Shown here: positions 39,991 through 51,645 of the stretch, piece after piece | Position numbering within the stretch: the first letter of the stretch is position 1 | Layout of the letters: each line of letters opens with the position of its first letter | Assembly: GCA_024638445.1 (NCBI GenBank) | Contig: JAHEKH010000001.1 | Coordinates: 1 to 51,645 of the forward strand | Direction of reading: 5' to 3' | From: Gammaproteobacteria bacterium | GTDB taxonomy: Bacteria > Pseudomonadota > Gammaproteobacteria > Steroidobacterales > JABDKV01 | DNA: 51,645 nucleotides | The notes under the pieces: generated by a model | Seen by the model: the letters and a program-made list of their open reading frames with translations, nothing else | Database searches by the model: none | Told to the model about the DNA's origin: nothing | Program-made: the position numbers and the translations under genes

Positions 39991-40950
39991 GTGAATCTCG
40001 ACTTCCTGGATTTCGAACAACCGATCGCCGATCTCGAGGCCAAGATCGACGAGCTGCGTCATGTCGGTGACGACCCCGACATCAATATCACCGAGGAAAT
40101 CGCGCGGCTGACCGAGAAAAGCCGGGCGCTGACCGAATCCATTTTTTCCCGGCTGAGCCCGTGGCAGGTAGCCCAGCTTGCCCGGCACCCACAGCGTCCC
40201 TACACGATGGATTACGTGCGTCGCGTGCTCACGGATTTCCAGGAGCTTCATGGCGACCGGGTGTATCGTGACGATCCGGCCATCGTTGCCGGTCTTGCCA
40301 GGCTGGAAGGTGAGCCCGTTGCCATAATCGGTCACCAGAAAGGGCGCGACACGCGGCAGAAAATTTACAGGAACTTTGGCATGCCGAAGCCGGAAGGCTT
40401 TCGCAAGGCGCTGCGCGTCATGAAACTTGCCGAGCGCTTCCGCCTGCCGTTGCTCACCTTCATCGACACACCGGGCGCCTATCCGGGGGTCGGGGCCGAG
40501 GAGCGCGGGCAGAGCGAGGCGATTGCACGCTGTCTTTCGGCCATGTCCGACCTCCACTGCCCGGTGTTGTGTACGGTAATTGGCGAGGGCGGATCCGGCG
40601 GTGCCCTTGCAATCGGTGTGGGCGATCACGTCGCGATGCTGCGCTATTCGATCTATGCGGTGATTTCCCCCGAAGGCTGTGCATCGATCCTCTGGAAAAG
40701 TGCGGAGAAAGCCGAAGAGGCGGCCGAGGCGATGCGCATCACGGCAGACAGTCTTCATTCACAGTCGTTGATAGACGAAGTCGTCGACGAACCGCTCGGC
40801 GGCGCGCACCGCGACCCGGACGCCATGGCCGAAACGCTGCGCGCCAGCCTGGTGGCCCGTCTCGAAGCCTTGCGCGGCGTACCCGCCGAGGAACTCGTCG
40901 AGGCGCGCTACCGGAAGCTGCGCGCCTTTGGCGTATTCAAAGAGGGCTGA
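39991..40950 (+). CDS. accA: Acetyl-CoA carboxylase carboxyltransferase subunit alpha
   Basis: A 319-residue subunit that, with AccD, moves carboxyl from biotin to acetyl-CoA to form malonyl-CoA. The start [20 protein letters not shown] and the segments [15 protein letters not shown] and [23 protein letters not shown] are diagnostic. The GTG at 39991 fits the family best; a TTG at 39985 would add two residues. No clear Shine-Dalgarno is seen. Confidence 0.96.
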   Translation: MNLDFLDFEQPIADLEAKIDELRHVGDDPDINITEEIARLTEKSRALTESIFSRLSPWQVAQLARHPQRPYTMDYVRRVLTDFQELHGDRVYRDDPAIVAGLARLEGEPVAIIGHQKGRDTRQKIYRNFGMPKPEGFRKALRVMKLAERFRLPLLTFIDTPGAYPGVGAEERGQSEAIARCLSAMSDLHCPVLCTVIGEGGSGGALAIGVGDHVAMLRYSIYAVISPEGCASILWKSAEKAEEAAEAMRITADSLHSQSLIDEVVDEPLGGAHRDPDAMAETLRASLVARLEALRGVPAEELVEARYRKLRAFGVFKEG

Positions 40951-40952
40951 CG

Positions 40953-42269
40953 GTGCATTCCGAGGAGCTGGTTCAGCAGCTTTATGATTCGCTGCAGGCC
41001 GACAACCGGCTCTTTACTGCCCGCCGGTTTGTCGTCGCGTTCAGCGGTGGGCTGGACAGCACGGTGTTGCTGGACCTGGTGCGCCGGGCGTTGCCGGTAG
41101 CCGGCGGCCCCGGACTTGCTGCAGTCTACGTCGACCACCAGCTGCAGCCCGGTTCGGCGGAGTGGGCCGGGCATTGCGAAAATGTCGCCGCCGACATGGG
41201 CGTTGACCTGGAAATCAGGCGGATCGATGCCGGGCCCCGGCCGGGTGCCAGCCCGGAGGCTGCGGCCCGGGCCGCGCGTTACGACGCTCTCGCGACCGTG
41301 CTGGGGGACGGCGATGTGCTGCTGACCGCGCACCACCGGGACGACCAGGTCGAAACCGTATTGCTGCAGCTGGTCCGCGGCGGCGGTGTGGCGGGCCTGG
41401 CGGGGATGCCGGTACTGAGCCGGATCGGCACCGCCTTGCACTGGCGGCCGTTGCTGGCAGTCCCTCGCGAGCGGCTGCGGGAGTACGCCGCTCGCGCGGG
41501 TCTGAGCTGGATCGAAGACCCCTCGAACACCCATCTCAGGTACGACCGCAACTTCGTGCGTCACGAGATCCTGCCAAAACTCGCGGAACGCTGGCCCGGT
41601 GCGGCCGGTGCGGTCACGCGTTCGGCCCGTCACAGCGCAGAGGCCGCTGAATTGATGCGGGAAGTCGGTGCCGAGGATGCCGGCCAGGCTGCGGCCGGTA
41701 CCGATACCCTGTCGGTCAGTGCGCTTGCCGGGTTGTCGCCGCAGCGCCGGCGCAATGCCTTGCGGCGGTGGATTGAACTGACCGGGATGCCGATGCCCGG
41801 AACGGCACACGTCGTCCAGGTTCTGGAGTTGCTGGACTCACGCGAGGCGGGTGGTTGCGTGAGCTGGCCGGGCGTCGAGCTGCGGCGCTATCGCGACCGT
41901 CTCTATGTCATGCAGCCGATCGAGCCCTTGCCGAACGACTTCGAGGAGATCCTGCATCCGGGGTCGGCAATCAGACTGCCGGCCGGGCTGGGCCAGCTGC
42001 GTGCAGCCGGCCAACCGGCGCAGCTCACAGTGCGGTTCAGGCGCGGCGGAGAACGCCTCCGTCCGCGCGGCAGTGCGCACCGGCGGGCCTTGCGCAATCT
42101 TTTCCAGGAGTCGGGCGTAGTGCCCTGGATGCGCGACCGGATTCCGCTGGTTTTTACCGGAAACCGGCTGCTGGCGGTTGCTGACCTGTGGCTGGAGCAC
42201 GAACTGGCGGCCAGCCAGGCCGGGGCCGGGCTCGAAGTCAGCTGGAAAGACCATCCCCGGCTGTACTGA
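40953..42269 (+). CDS. tilS: tRNA(Ile)-lysidine synthase TilS
   Basis: A 438-residue N-type ATP pyrophosphatase that converts C34 of the CAU-anticodon tRNA(Ile) to lysidine. The PP-loop SGGLDST begins near residue 32, followed by YVDHQLQPGS and HHRDDQVETVLLQLVRGGG. The C-terminal TilS domain (about 350-438) has the GGERLRPRG and LRNLFQESGVVPWMRDRIPL motifs. The GTG lies two bases after the accA stop. A terminator follows. Confidence 0.95.
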   Translation: MHSEELVQQLYDSLQADNRLFTARRFVVAFSGGLDSTVLLDLVRRALPVAGGPGLAAVYVDHQLQPGSAEWAGHCENVAADMGVDLEIRRIDAGPRPGASPEAAARAARYDALATVLGDGDVLLTAHHRDDQVETVLLQLVRGGGVAGLAGMPVLSRIGTALHWRPLLAVPRERLREYAARAGLSWIEDPSNTHLRYDRNFVRHEILPKLAERWPGAAGAVTRSARHSAEAAELMREVGAEDAGQAAAGTDTLSVSALAGLSPQRRRNALRRWIELTGMPMPGTAHVVQVLELLDSREAGGCVSWPGVELRRYRDRLYVMQPIEPLPNDFEEILHPGSAIRLPAGLGQLRAAGQPAQLTVRFRRGGERLRPRGSAHRRALRNLFQESGVVPWMRDRIPLVFTGNRLLAVADLWLEHELAASQAGAGLEVSWKDHPRLY

Positions 42270-42296
42270 TTGTGCCCGTTCTGGTACTTTTTCCAC

Positions 42297-42328
42297 CGCC
42301 GACAACGGTTGTCGGCGCTTTTGGTTTT
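42297..42328 (+). terminator. Intrinsic terminator after tilS
   Basis: CGCCGACA (42297-42304) and TGTCGGCG (42310-42317) form an 8-bp stem with a five-base loop, followed by CTTTTGGTTTT. The U tract is broken by GG, but the stem is strong. It closes the rpsB-to-tilS run and separates it from pyrG. Confidence 0.75.
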
Positions 42329-42373
42329 GAGGTGACGAAACAGCTTGGGCTTTCAACCGGGCCATTGCGATAA

Positions 42374-44095
<1,722 letters not shown>

Positions 44096-44102
44096 GTAAC
44101 GA

Positions 44103-46246
<2,144 letters not shown>

Positions 46247-46251
46247 TTCTC

Positions 46252-46539
46252 ATGCGGGTGCTGCTCATCACCCTGTCGGCCGCGCTGCTGGTCATGATGT
46301 ACCGATACTGGCTGTCGGATGACGGAATACGCGAGGTCTGGCGTTTGCGTGAGGCCGTCGCCGTCCAGCAGGAGCAGAACGAGGTGCTGCGCCGGCGCAA
46401 TGCCGAGCTGGAGGCCGAGGTTGCCGATCTCAAGGGCGGCAGCGAGGCCATCGAGGAACGGGCACGCGCGGAGCTGGGAATGACGCGCAAAAACGAGACC
46501 TTCTACCAGGTCGTCGAAGAAGAAGAAAAACCGGAATGA
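46252..46539 (+). CDS. ftsB: Cell division protein FtsB
   Basis: A 95-residue bitopic membrane protein of the divisome (FtsQLB complex). One N-terminal membrane helix (VLLITLSAALLVMMYRYWL) is followed by a leucine/charged coiled coil (about 25-70) and the conserved EERARAELGM segment. It begins five bases after eno. Its stop codon overlaps truD directly: ispD and ispF, which normally follow ftsB, are not here. Confidence 0.92.
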   Translation: MRVLLITLSAALLVMMYRYWLSDDGIREVWRLREAVAVQQEQNEVLRRRNAELEAEVADLKGGSEAIEERARAELGMTRKNETFYQVVEEEEKPE

Positions 46540-47543
46540 CCCTGCCGCGTCTGTGCGGTCCGCCCGCCGCGAGCGGGGTGTTGCGACAACGTCCGCAAGA
46601 CTTCTTTGTCGACGAGATACTTTCCTTCGAGCCCGACGGCGAGGGCGAGCACGAGCTGGTGCATGTCGAGAAAACCGGCGCCAACACGGCCTGGGTAGCC
46701 GGTGCGCTCGCCCGCTTTGCCGGCGTTCGTCCCAGGGATGTTTCCTATGCAGGACGAAAAGACCGGCACGCGGTAACCCGGCAGTGGTTTTCGGTCTGGC
46801 TGCCGGGCCGCAGCGGAATCGACTGGGCGGATTGCGGTATCGAGGGAGTAGAAATACTCGGCACGGTGCGGCACCGGCGCAAGTTGCGCCGTGGTGCCCT
46901 GGCAGGCAACCGGTTCCGGATCGTCATTCGCGAGTTCAGGAACGGAGACGACATCGAAGCACGCTGCGAGCGGCTGGTCCGCGATGGCGTGCCTAACTAC
47001 TTCGGTCCACAGCGTTTTGGTCATGGGCGTCGCAACCTCGAGCTTGCCGTCCGGTTGTTCGAGGGTGCGCGGTTGCGTCGTAACGAACGCTCGATTGCGC
47101 TGTCTGCAGCACGCAGCGAGATTTTCAACGCGGTGCTGGCGGCCCGGATCGACGCCGGCACCTTCTTGGTACCGTTGCCGGGCGAGCCGCTAAGTCCCGG
47201 TGGTGGAAGCTTTTTCTCCTGTGAGCAGCCCGATGAGGAGATCATCCGGCGGGTTGGCATCGGCGAGTTGCACCCGACCGGGCCGATGTGGGGTGATGGC
47301 GGCAATCCGGCAACCGGCGAGGCGGCAGCTTTCGAGGCCGCCGTAGCGGCGCAGTTCGAATTGTTCTGTTCCGGTCTGGCCGGCGCGCGGCTGCGCTTTG
47401 AGCGCCGGCCTCTCCGGGTCATCCCGCAGGAGCTGGCATGGCAGGTCGCGGAGAATGGGCTGGAGCTTCGGTTCCTGTTGCCGCGTGGCGCCTTTGCCAC
47501 CTGCCTGGTCGCCGAGCTGGTCGAAGTCCCGGCGTCGGAATGA
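46536..47543 (+). CDS. truD: tRNA pseudouridine(13) synthase TruD
   Basis: A 335-residue pseudouridine synthase modifying U13 of tRNA(Glu). It shows EKTGANTAWVAGALARFAG, the catalytic-Asp motif AGRKDRHAVTRQWFSV, NYFGPQRFGH and the C-terminal LRFLLPRGAFAT. The ATG overlaps the ftsB stop (ATGA). It converges with the Smr gene, leaving only two bases between stops. Confidence 0.95.
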   Translation: MTLPRLCGPPAASGVLRQRPQDFFVDEILSFEPDGEGEHELVHVEKTGANTAWVAGALARFAGVRPRDVSYAGRKDRHAVTRQWFSVWLPGRSGIDWADCGIEGVEILGTVRHRRKLRRGALAGNRFRIVIREFRNGDDIEARCERLVRDGVPNYFGPQRFGHGRRNLELAVRLFEGARLRRNERSIALSAARSEIFNAVLAARIDAGTFLVPLPGEPLSPGGGSFFSCEQPDEEIIRRVGIGELHPTGPMWGDGGNPATGEAAAFEAAVAAQFELFCSGLAGARLRFERRPLRVIPQELAWQVAENGLELRFLLPRGAFATCLVAELVEVPASE

Positions 47544-47545
47544 TG

Positions 47546-48067
47546 TCAGCTGCGCAGCAGCACGTACAACGCACCACCGCCGCCATCCCGGGCCGGTGCA
47601 GTGGTGAAAGCCAGCACCGTGTTTCGCCGGCGCAGCCAGCTTGCGACCAGCGGCTTCAGCACCGGGCCGCTGCCGCCGGAACGGGTCCCTTTGCCATGGA
47701 TGATTCGCACACAGCGGTAGCCGTGGTCGAGGCACTCGGCAATGAACTCGTCGATGGCAACACGGGCCTCGGTGGCCGTCAGGCCGTGCAGGTCAAGCTC
47801 GCTGGAAATGCTGTATCGTCCGCGTCGCAGCCGGCGCAAAACCGCGGCACCAACGCCGGGGCGGCGGTAGGACAGCTCTTCGTGCGCGTCGATGTAGGGC
47901 GCGCCGGTCAGGCTGTCTTCGAGTACCTGGCGCTCGTCGGCACGGGTGAACCGGGCGCGTGGCGACGGCCGGCGCCGGGTGTCCGGTGCGCGGTCGGTTT
48001 CGATCCGGCGCACGCCGGACATTTTTTCGCGGAAAAGCCGCAGGTCGTCGTCGGGATCTTTGCTCAT
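47546..48067 (-). CDS. Smr domain protein (MutS2/SmrA-like nuclease domain)
   Basis: A 173-residue protein with a charged, Arg-rich N-terminal half and a C-terminal Smr domain (about 85-173). It contains the typical LDLHGLTATEARVAIDEF and RIIHGKGTRSGG motifs. Family members nick branched DNA or cleave RNA on stalled ribosomes. It lies between truD (convergent) and surE (divergent), a frequent place for a SmrA-like gene in gammaproteobacteria. The in vivo target is unknown. Confidence 0.88.
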   Translation of the reverse strand: MSKDPDDDLRLFREKMSGVRRIETDRAPDTRRRPSPRARFTRADERQVLEDSLTGAPYIDAHEELSYRRPGVGAAVLRRLRRGRYSISSELDLHGLTATEARVAIDEFIAECLDHGYRCVRIIHGKGTRSGGSGPVLKPLVASWLRRRNTVLAFTTAPARDGGGGALYVLLRS

Positions 48068-48099
48068 GACAGTTGCACGTCCGGCCGTCTTGCGGCAGG

Positions 48100-48105
48100 T
48101 ACAAT
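48100..48105 (+). promoter_or_regulatory. Candidate -10 element upstream of surE
   Basis: TACAAT at 48100-48105, 33 bases before the surE GTG, matches five of six -10 positions. The nearest TTGCAC (48073-48078) is 21 bases away, too far for an ideal -35. This is the only promoter-like signal in the short surE/smr divergent gap. Confidence 0.35.
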
Positions 48106-48138
48106 ACCGTTAGTGCCATTATCGGGGAACGATGTCCA

Positions 48139-48888
48139 GTGAACATATTGCTCAGTAACGACGACGGATACCATTCGAAGGGGCTTGCCGCACTGTCGGG
48201 CGCCCTGGAGGATATCGCCGACATCACAGTCGTTGCTCCCGACCGCAACCGCAGCGGGGCCAGCAATTCACTGACCCTTGATGCGCCGCTGCGGATCAGG
48301 CGCCAGGGGCCCGGTGTTTTTTGTGTCAACGGTACGCCCACCGATTGCGTGCATGTCGCGATTACCGGGTTTCTCGAATCCGACCCGGACATGGTGATTT
48401 CCGGTATCAATCACGGTGCCAATCTGGGCGATGACGTTCTGTACTCGGGAACGGTTGCCGCGGCGACGGAAGGACGTTTTCTCGGGCTGCCGGCCATTGC
48501 CATTTCGCTGGTGTCGGGGCGCAGTGCCAACATGCCGGCAGCGGGCCGGGTGGCCCGCGACCTCGTTCAGAGGCTGCGGAGCACACCGCTGCCACAGGAC
48601 ACCATACTCAATGTGAACGTGCCGGACCTGCCGTACGAAGAGATCGAAGGCCTGCGCGCCACCCGTCTCGGATACCGTCATCGCGCGGAACCGGTCGTGC
48701 GATCCAAAGACCCGCGTGGCCAGACCATTTACTGGGTCGGTCCGGCCGGGCCCGAACAGGACAGCGGACCGGGCACGGATTTTCATGCTATCGCCAACGG
48801 CTACGTGTCGGTAACGCCGCTGCAGGTAGACCTGACGGCGCACGCAACGATCGAATCGATCGCCGACTGGCTGGGCGACGAGGCGTGA
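48139..48888 (+). CDS. surE: 5'/3'-nucleotidase SurE
   Basis: A 249-residue metal-dependent nucleoside monophosphate phosphatase linked to stationary-phase survival. The N-terminus [16 protein letters not shown] has the paired aspartates, followed by [29 protein letters not shown] and [20 protein letters not shown]. The GTG at 48139 follows GGGGAA at about 9 bases. Its stop overlaps pcm (GTGA). The order surE-pcm-nlpD-rpoS is canonical. Confidence 0.96.
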   Translation: MNILLSNDDGYHSKGLAALSGALEDIADITVVAPDRNRSGASNSLTLDAPLRIRRQGPGVFCVNGTPTDCVHVAITGFLESDPDMVISGINHGANLGDDVLYSGTVAAATEGRFLGLPAIAISLVSGRSANMPAAGRVARDLVQRLRSTPLPQDTILNVNVPDLPYEEIEGLRATRLGYRHRAEPVVRSKDPRGQTIYWVGPAGPEQDSGPGTDFHAIANGYVSVTPLQVDLTAHATIESIADWLGDEA

Positions 48889-49538
48889 AGCATCGCGGTA
48901 TTGGCATGACCTCCGCGCGCACCCGTGAGCGGCTGGTCGACCGGCTCAAGCGCCAGGGCATCGCTGACGAAACAGTGCTCGACCGCATTCGTAACGTCCC
49001 CCGCCACCTGTTCGTCGATGAAGCGCTTGCCAGCCGGGCCTACGAGGACACGGCGCTGCCGATCGGCCAGGGCCAGACCATTTCACAGCCCTTCATCGTC
49101 GCAAGAATGACCGAGGCACTGATAGCTGGCGGCAGACCGGAAAAGGTCCTGGAAATCGGGACCGGTTGCGGCTACCAGACCGCGGTCCTGAGTCCATTGT
49201 GTGGCACGATTTACAGTATCGAACGGATTGGGGCCATTCAGCGTAGAGCGCGTCGGCTGCTGCGCGAACTTGATATCTACAATGTTCGGTTCAAGCATGG
49301 CGATGGCTGGAAAGGCTGGCCGACCCATGCGCCTTATGACGGCATCCTGGTGACCGCTGCGCCGCCGAATCTGCCCGAAGTGTTGCTTGAGCAGCTGGCG
49401 CCCGGTGGCAGGCTGGTCATCCCGGTCGGACCGGCCGGCCGGCAGACCCTGGTGGCCTATACCCACCAGGGTGGGCAATTCGAGTGTGAAGACCTGGGTG
49501 CCGTCAGCTTCGTGCCGTTGTTGCAGGGGCGCACCTGA
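48885..49538 (+). CDS. pcm: Protein-L-isoaspartate O-methyltransferase
   Basis: A 217-residue SAM-dependent enzyme that starts repair of isoaspartyl damage in ageing proteins. The motifs [34 protein letters not shown] and [15 protein letters not shown] are standard. A GTG start overlaps surE. ATG 48909 could also serve and would remove eight residues. Confidence 0.95.
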   Translation: MKHRGIGMTSARTRERLVDRLKRQGIADETVLDRIRNVPRHLFVDEALASRAYEDTALPIGQGQTISQPFIVARMTEALIAGGRPEKVLEIGTGCGYQTAVLSPLCGTIYSIERIGAIQRRARRLLRELDIYNVRFKHGDGWKGWPTHAPYDGILVTAAPPNLPEVLLEQLAPGGRLVIPVGPAGRQTLVAYTHQGGQFECEDLGAVSFVPLLQGRT

Positions 49539-49559
49539 TGACCGAGATGCGAGACTGAT

Positions 49560-50138
49560 ATGCGTTTGTTTACTGGCCTCTACGACCGTGTCCTGACCTG
49601 GTCGCGCCATCCTCATGCCGACCGCTATCTCGCGGGTCTGAGTTTTGCCGAATCGTCGTTTTTTCCCATTCCGCCCGACGTCATGCTGGCGCCGATGGTG
49701 CTTGCAACGCCGCGCCGGGCGTGGTGGCTGGCCGGGCTGACGACGCTGGCATCGGTGCTGGGCGGCCTGGCGGGGTGGCTGATCGGTTACTTCGGCTTTG
49801 AAGCCGTGCAGGGGCTGCTCGAGTCCGCCGGCTACATGGACGAATACGATCGCGCCAACGCATGGTTCGAACGCTGGGGTTTCATGGCGGTGCTGATTGC
49901 CGGTTTCTCGCCGATTCCCTACAAGGTATTCACCATTGCCGCCGGTTCGCTGGCCATGCCGCTACCGTTGTTTGTTGTGGCGTCGGCCATCGGGCGTGGT
50001 GCGCGGTTTTTCCTCGTTGCCGGACTGATCCGGGCCGGTGGTGAGAGAGCGGCCGACCGGCTGCGTGCCCACGTCGAGCTGCTGGGGTGGCTGGTGGTCG
50101 TGGGCGGGATTGTCGCCTACCTGTGGCTGCGTCATTGA
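49560..50138 (+). CDS. yqaA: YqaA family membrane protein (VTT/DedA-related)
   Basis: A 192-residue inner-membrane protein with about four hydrophobic segments and the VTT/SNARE-associated motif. The motif includes FAESSFFPIPPDVMLAPM near residue 30 and FSPIPYKVFTIAAG near 120. DedA-family proteins flip or transport undecaprenyl phosphate and other lipids; YqaA's own role is not settled. It sits between pcm and nlpD, a frequent gammaproteobacterial arrangement, and its stop overlaps the nlpD TTG. Confidence 0.9.
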   Translation: MRLFTGLYDRVLTWSRHPHADRYLAGLSFAESSFFPIPPDVMLAPMVLATPRRAWWLAGLTTLASVLGGLAGWLIGYFGFEAVQGLLESAGYMDEYDRANAWFERWGFMAVLIAGFSPIPYKVFTIAAGSLAMPLPLFVVASAIGRGARFFLVAGLIRAGGERAADRLRAHVELLGWLVVVGGIVAYLWLRH

Positions 50139-50818
50139 CCCGAGTCCTGGCGCTGACCCTGGTTTGCGCGACGCTGGCAGCCTGCGGGGGCAAGGCTCTG
50201 CGCTGGGAACCGCGGGTCCATATCGTGCAGGCCGGGGAGACCCTTCAGGCCATTGCCTTTCGCTACCGTGTCGATGCCGCGGACCTCGCCGGCTGGAACC
50301 GGATCGACAATCCCGACCTCGTTTTTGCCGGTCAGCGGTTGCGTCTCTCGCCGCCACCCGGCTACCGGCCGACCCGACCAACCGCGCGGCAGCCTGCGCA
50401 AACCGCGCCGCGTTCCCCGACAGCGCCGCCACCGGATATTTCGTCAAATCCGGACTGGGTCTGGCCGGCCAGCGGGCCGGTTATCGCTGGATTTGGCGGT
50501 GAAACGTCGCTCGGCCGCGGGCTGGATATCGGCGGAAATAAAGGAGATTTTGTACTTGCGGCCTCTGGTGGAACAGTGGTTTACAGCGGCAGTGGACTTT
50601 TAGGGTACGGAAAACTTATCATTTTGAAACACACAGAAAACTACCTCAGTGCCTACGGGCACAACGACGCACTGCTGGTTCGGGAAGGGGAAGTCGTCGA
50701 CACCGGGCAGCGCATAGCAAAAATGGGAATCGGACCGGGGGGTCGCGCACTACTGCATTTTGAAATCCGGGTTAATGGAGAACCGGTAGATCCGTCGCAG
50801 TATTTGCCCGCGCGATAA
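50135..50818 (+). CDS. nlpD: Lipoprotein NlpD (LysM plus degenerate LytM), amidase activator
   Basis: A 227-residue outer-membrane lipoprotein that activates the septum-splitting amidase AmiC. TTG 50135 overlaps the yqaA stop and gives a clean lipoprotein signal ending in LAAC. A LysM domain (about 27-72, [18 protein letters not shown]) is followed by a Pro/Thr-rich linker and a LytM domain (about 105-227). The usual zinc-binding His is replaced in GRGLDIGG, as in E. coli NlpD, so it should be catalytically dead. The linker is short, making the protein smaller than E. coli NlpD (379). The rpoS promoter commonly lies inside nlpD. Confidence 0.92.
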   Translation: MTRVLALTLVCATLAACGGKALRWEPRVHIVQAGETLQAIAFRYRVDAADLAGWNRIDNPDLVFAGQRLRLSPPPGYRPTRPTARQPAQTAPRSPTAPPPDISSNPDWVWPASGPVIAGFGGETSLGRGLDIGGNKGDFVLAASGGTVVYSGSGLLGYGKLIILKHTENYLSAYGHNDALLVREGEVVDTGQRIAKMGIGPGGRALLHFEIRVNGEPVDPSQYLPAR

Positions 50819-50856
50819 CTGATCCATTCCACAGCTCCTTGGGAAGGGGGCCTATA

Positions 50857-51645
50857 ATGATAGAAAATGAGGCCGAAAAGGCTGGGGCTGCCACGCTGCT
50901 GGGAAGAAAAAAACGCTCATTCGACAGGACCGTGCATGATGCCACGCGTCTTTACCTGGGTGAGATCGGTTTTTCGCCACTGCTGACGGCAGAAGAAGAG
51001 GTTTATTTCGCACGCCGTGTACAGCGGGGAGACGAAGCCGCAAGACGCAGAATGATCGAAAGCAACCTGCGCCTGGTGGTGAAGATTGCCCGCCGCTACA
51101 TGAACCGTGGCCTGCCGCTCCTCGACCTGATCGAGGAAGGTAACCTGGGCCTGATCCATGCGGTCAAGAAGTTCGATCCGGAACGCGGGTTCCGGTTTTC
51201 GACCTACGCGACCTGGTGGATTCGCCAGACGATCGAACGCGGGATCATGAACCAGACCCGCACGATCCGCCTGCCGATTCACGTCATCAAGGAAATCAAC
51301 GCCTATCTCAGGTCGGCGCGAAAACTGGCACAACAGCTGGATCGCGAACCGGAGCTGGAAGAGATTGCCCTTGATATGGATTGCTCGGTCGATAACGTGC
51401 GCCGTTTGTTCGGGCTCAATGAGCGGACGACTTCGGCCCACGCGCCGGTCGGTCGCGACAGCGACCGCACGGTGCTCGAGTCGATACCGGACACCGAGAG
51501 CGCGGACCCGTCAAGCGCAGCGCAAAGCGACAAGATCAGCCAGGTGCTGCACCAGTGGCTGGGTCGCCTGAGCGATAAACAGCGCGCGGTTGTCGAACGG
51601 CGATTCGGATTGCGCGGCCACGAGAAATCGACGCTCGAACAGGTT
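50857..51645 (+). CDS. rpoS: Stationary-phase sigma factor RpoS (3' end beyond window)
   Basis: The first 263 codons of a sigma70-group factor; the end is cut by the window. A GGGAAGGGGG ribosome binding region precedes the ATG. Region 1.2 begins [22 protein letters not shown] at about residue 28; region 2 has [20 protein letters not shown] and [20 protein letters not shown]; region 3 and the start of region 4 (RRFGLRGHE) follow. Similarity and its place after nlpD identify rpoS over rpoD or rpoH. The stretch ahead of region 1.2 is about 30 residues shorter than in E. coli. Confidence 0.96.
   Translation, partial: MIENEAEKAGAATLLGRKKRSFDRTVHDATRLYLGEIGFSPLLTAEEEVYFARRVQRGDEAARRRMIESNLRLVVKIARRYMNRGLPLLDLIEEGNLGLIHAVKKFDPERGFRFSTYATWWIRQTIERGIMNQTRTIRLPIHVIKEINAYLRSARKLAQQLDREPELEEIALDMDCSVDNVRRLFGLNERTTSAHAPVGRDSDRTVLESIPDTESADPSSAAQSDKISQVLHQWLGRLSDKQRAVVERRFGLRGHEKSTLEQV

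Overview
The window is a GC-rich, gene-dense stretch of a gammaproteobacterial chromosome. Gene order is the main evidence: rpsB-tsf-pyrH-frr-uppS-cdsA-rseP-bamA-skp-lpxD-fabZ-lpxA-lpxB-rnhB-dnaE-accA-tilS, then pyrG-kdsA-eno-ftsB-truD, then surE-pcm-yqaA-nlpD-rpoS. The glnD-dapC-dapD-dapE arrangement recalls pseudomonads more than enterics. Genus cannot be read from the sequence. A GTP-type PEP carboxykinase and a phasin-like protein suggest an environmental organism that may store polyhydroxyalkanoate. I see no tRNA, rRNA, insertion sequence, prophage or CRISPR array.

Layout. 1-2290 (minus): 3'-truncated pckG and a phasin-like gene with its own promoter, putative operator and terminator. 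2291-2659: regulatory region with a near-consensus CRP/Vfr-type site. 2660-11340 (plus): four exported-protein genes, three small DUF11-type proteins and one 1963-residue protein that combines DUF11, SdrD_B-like, OmpA-like and Ig-like domains with a C-terminal beta-barrel. This is the accessory and least explained part of the window. 11392-16331 (plus): yoaA, tsaB, dsbB, a GNAT acetyltransferase, a ureohydrolase and a DUF1801 protein. 16333-22879 (minus): dapE, dapD, dapC, glnD, map. 22965-42269 (plus): rpsB promoter and structured leader, then the long translation / cell-envelope / lipid A / replication run to tilS and its terminator. 42449-47543 (plus): pyrG, kdsA, eno, ftsB, truD. 47546-48067 (minus): an Smr-domain gene. 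48139-51645 (plus): surE, pcm, yqaA, nlpD and 3'-truncated rpoS.

How the genes work together. The central run couples protein synthesis (S2, EF-Ts, RRF) to envelope building: undecaprenyl-PP and CDP-diacylglycerol synthesis, outer-membrane protein assembly (BamA, Skp, RseP), and lipid A and Kdo synthesis (LpxD, LpxA, LpxB, KdsA). The dap genes feed meso-diaminopimelate to peptidoglycan and lysine. The last block is the usual stress and repair neighbourhood ending in the stationary-phase sigma factor.

Most notable points: (1) the DUF11/OmpA/barrel locus, a candidate undescribed envelope system with a possible CRP-controlled promoter; (2) dxr missing between cdsA and rseP, and ispD-ispF missing between ftsB and truD, so three MEP-pathway genes are absent from both of their usual places; (3) a roughly 90-residue Lys/Ala then Ala/Glu tail on ribosomal protein S2; (4) an rpsB leader that can form a hairpin followed by a pseudoknot.
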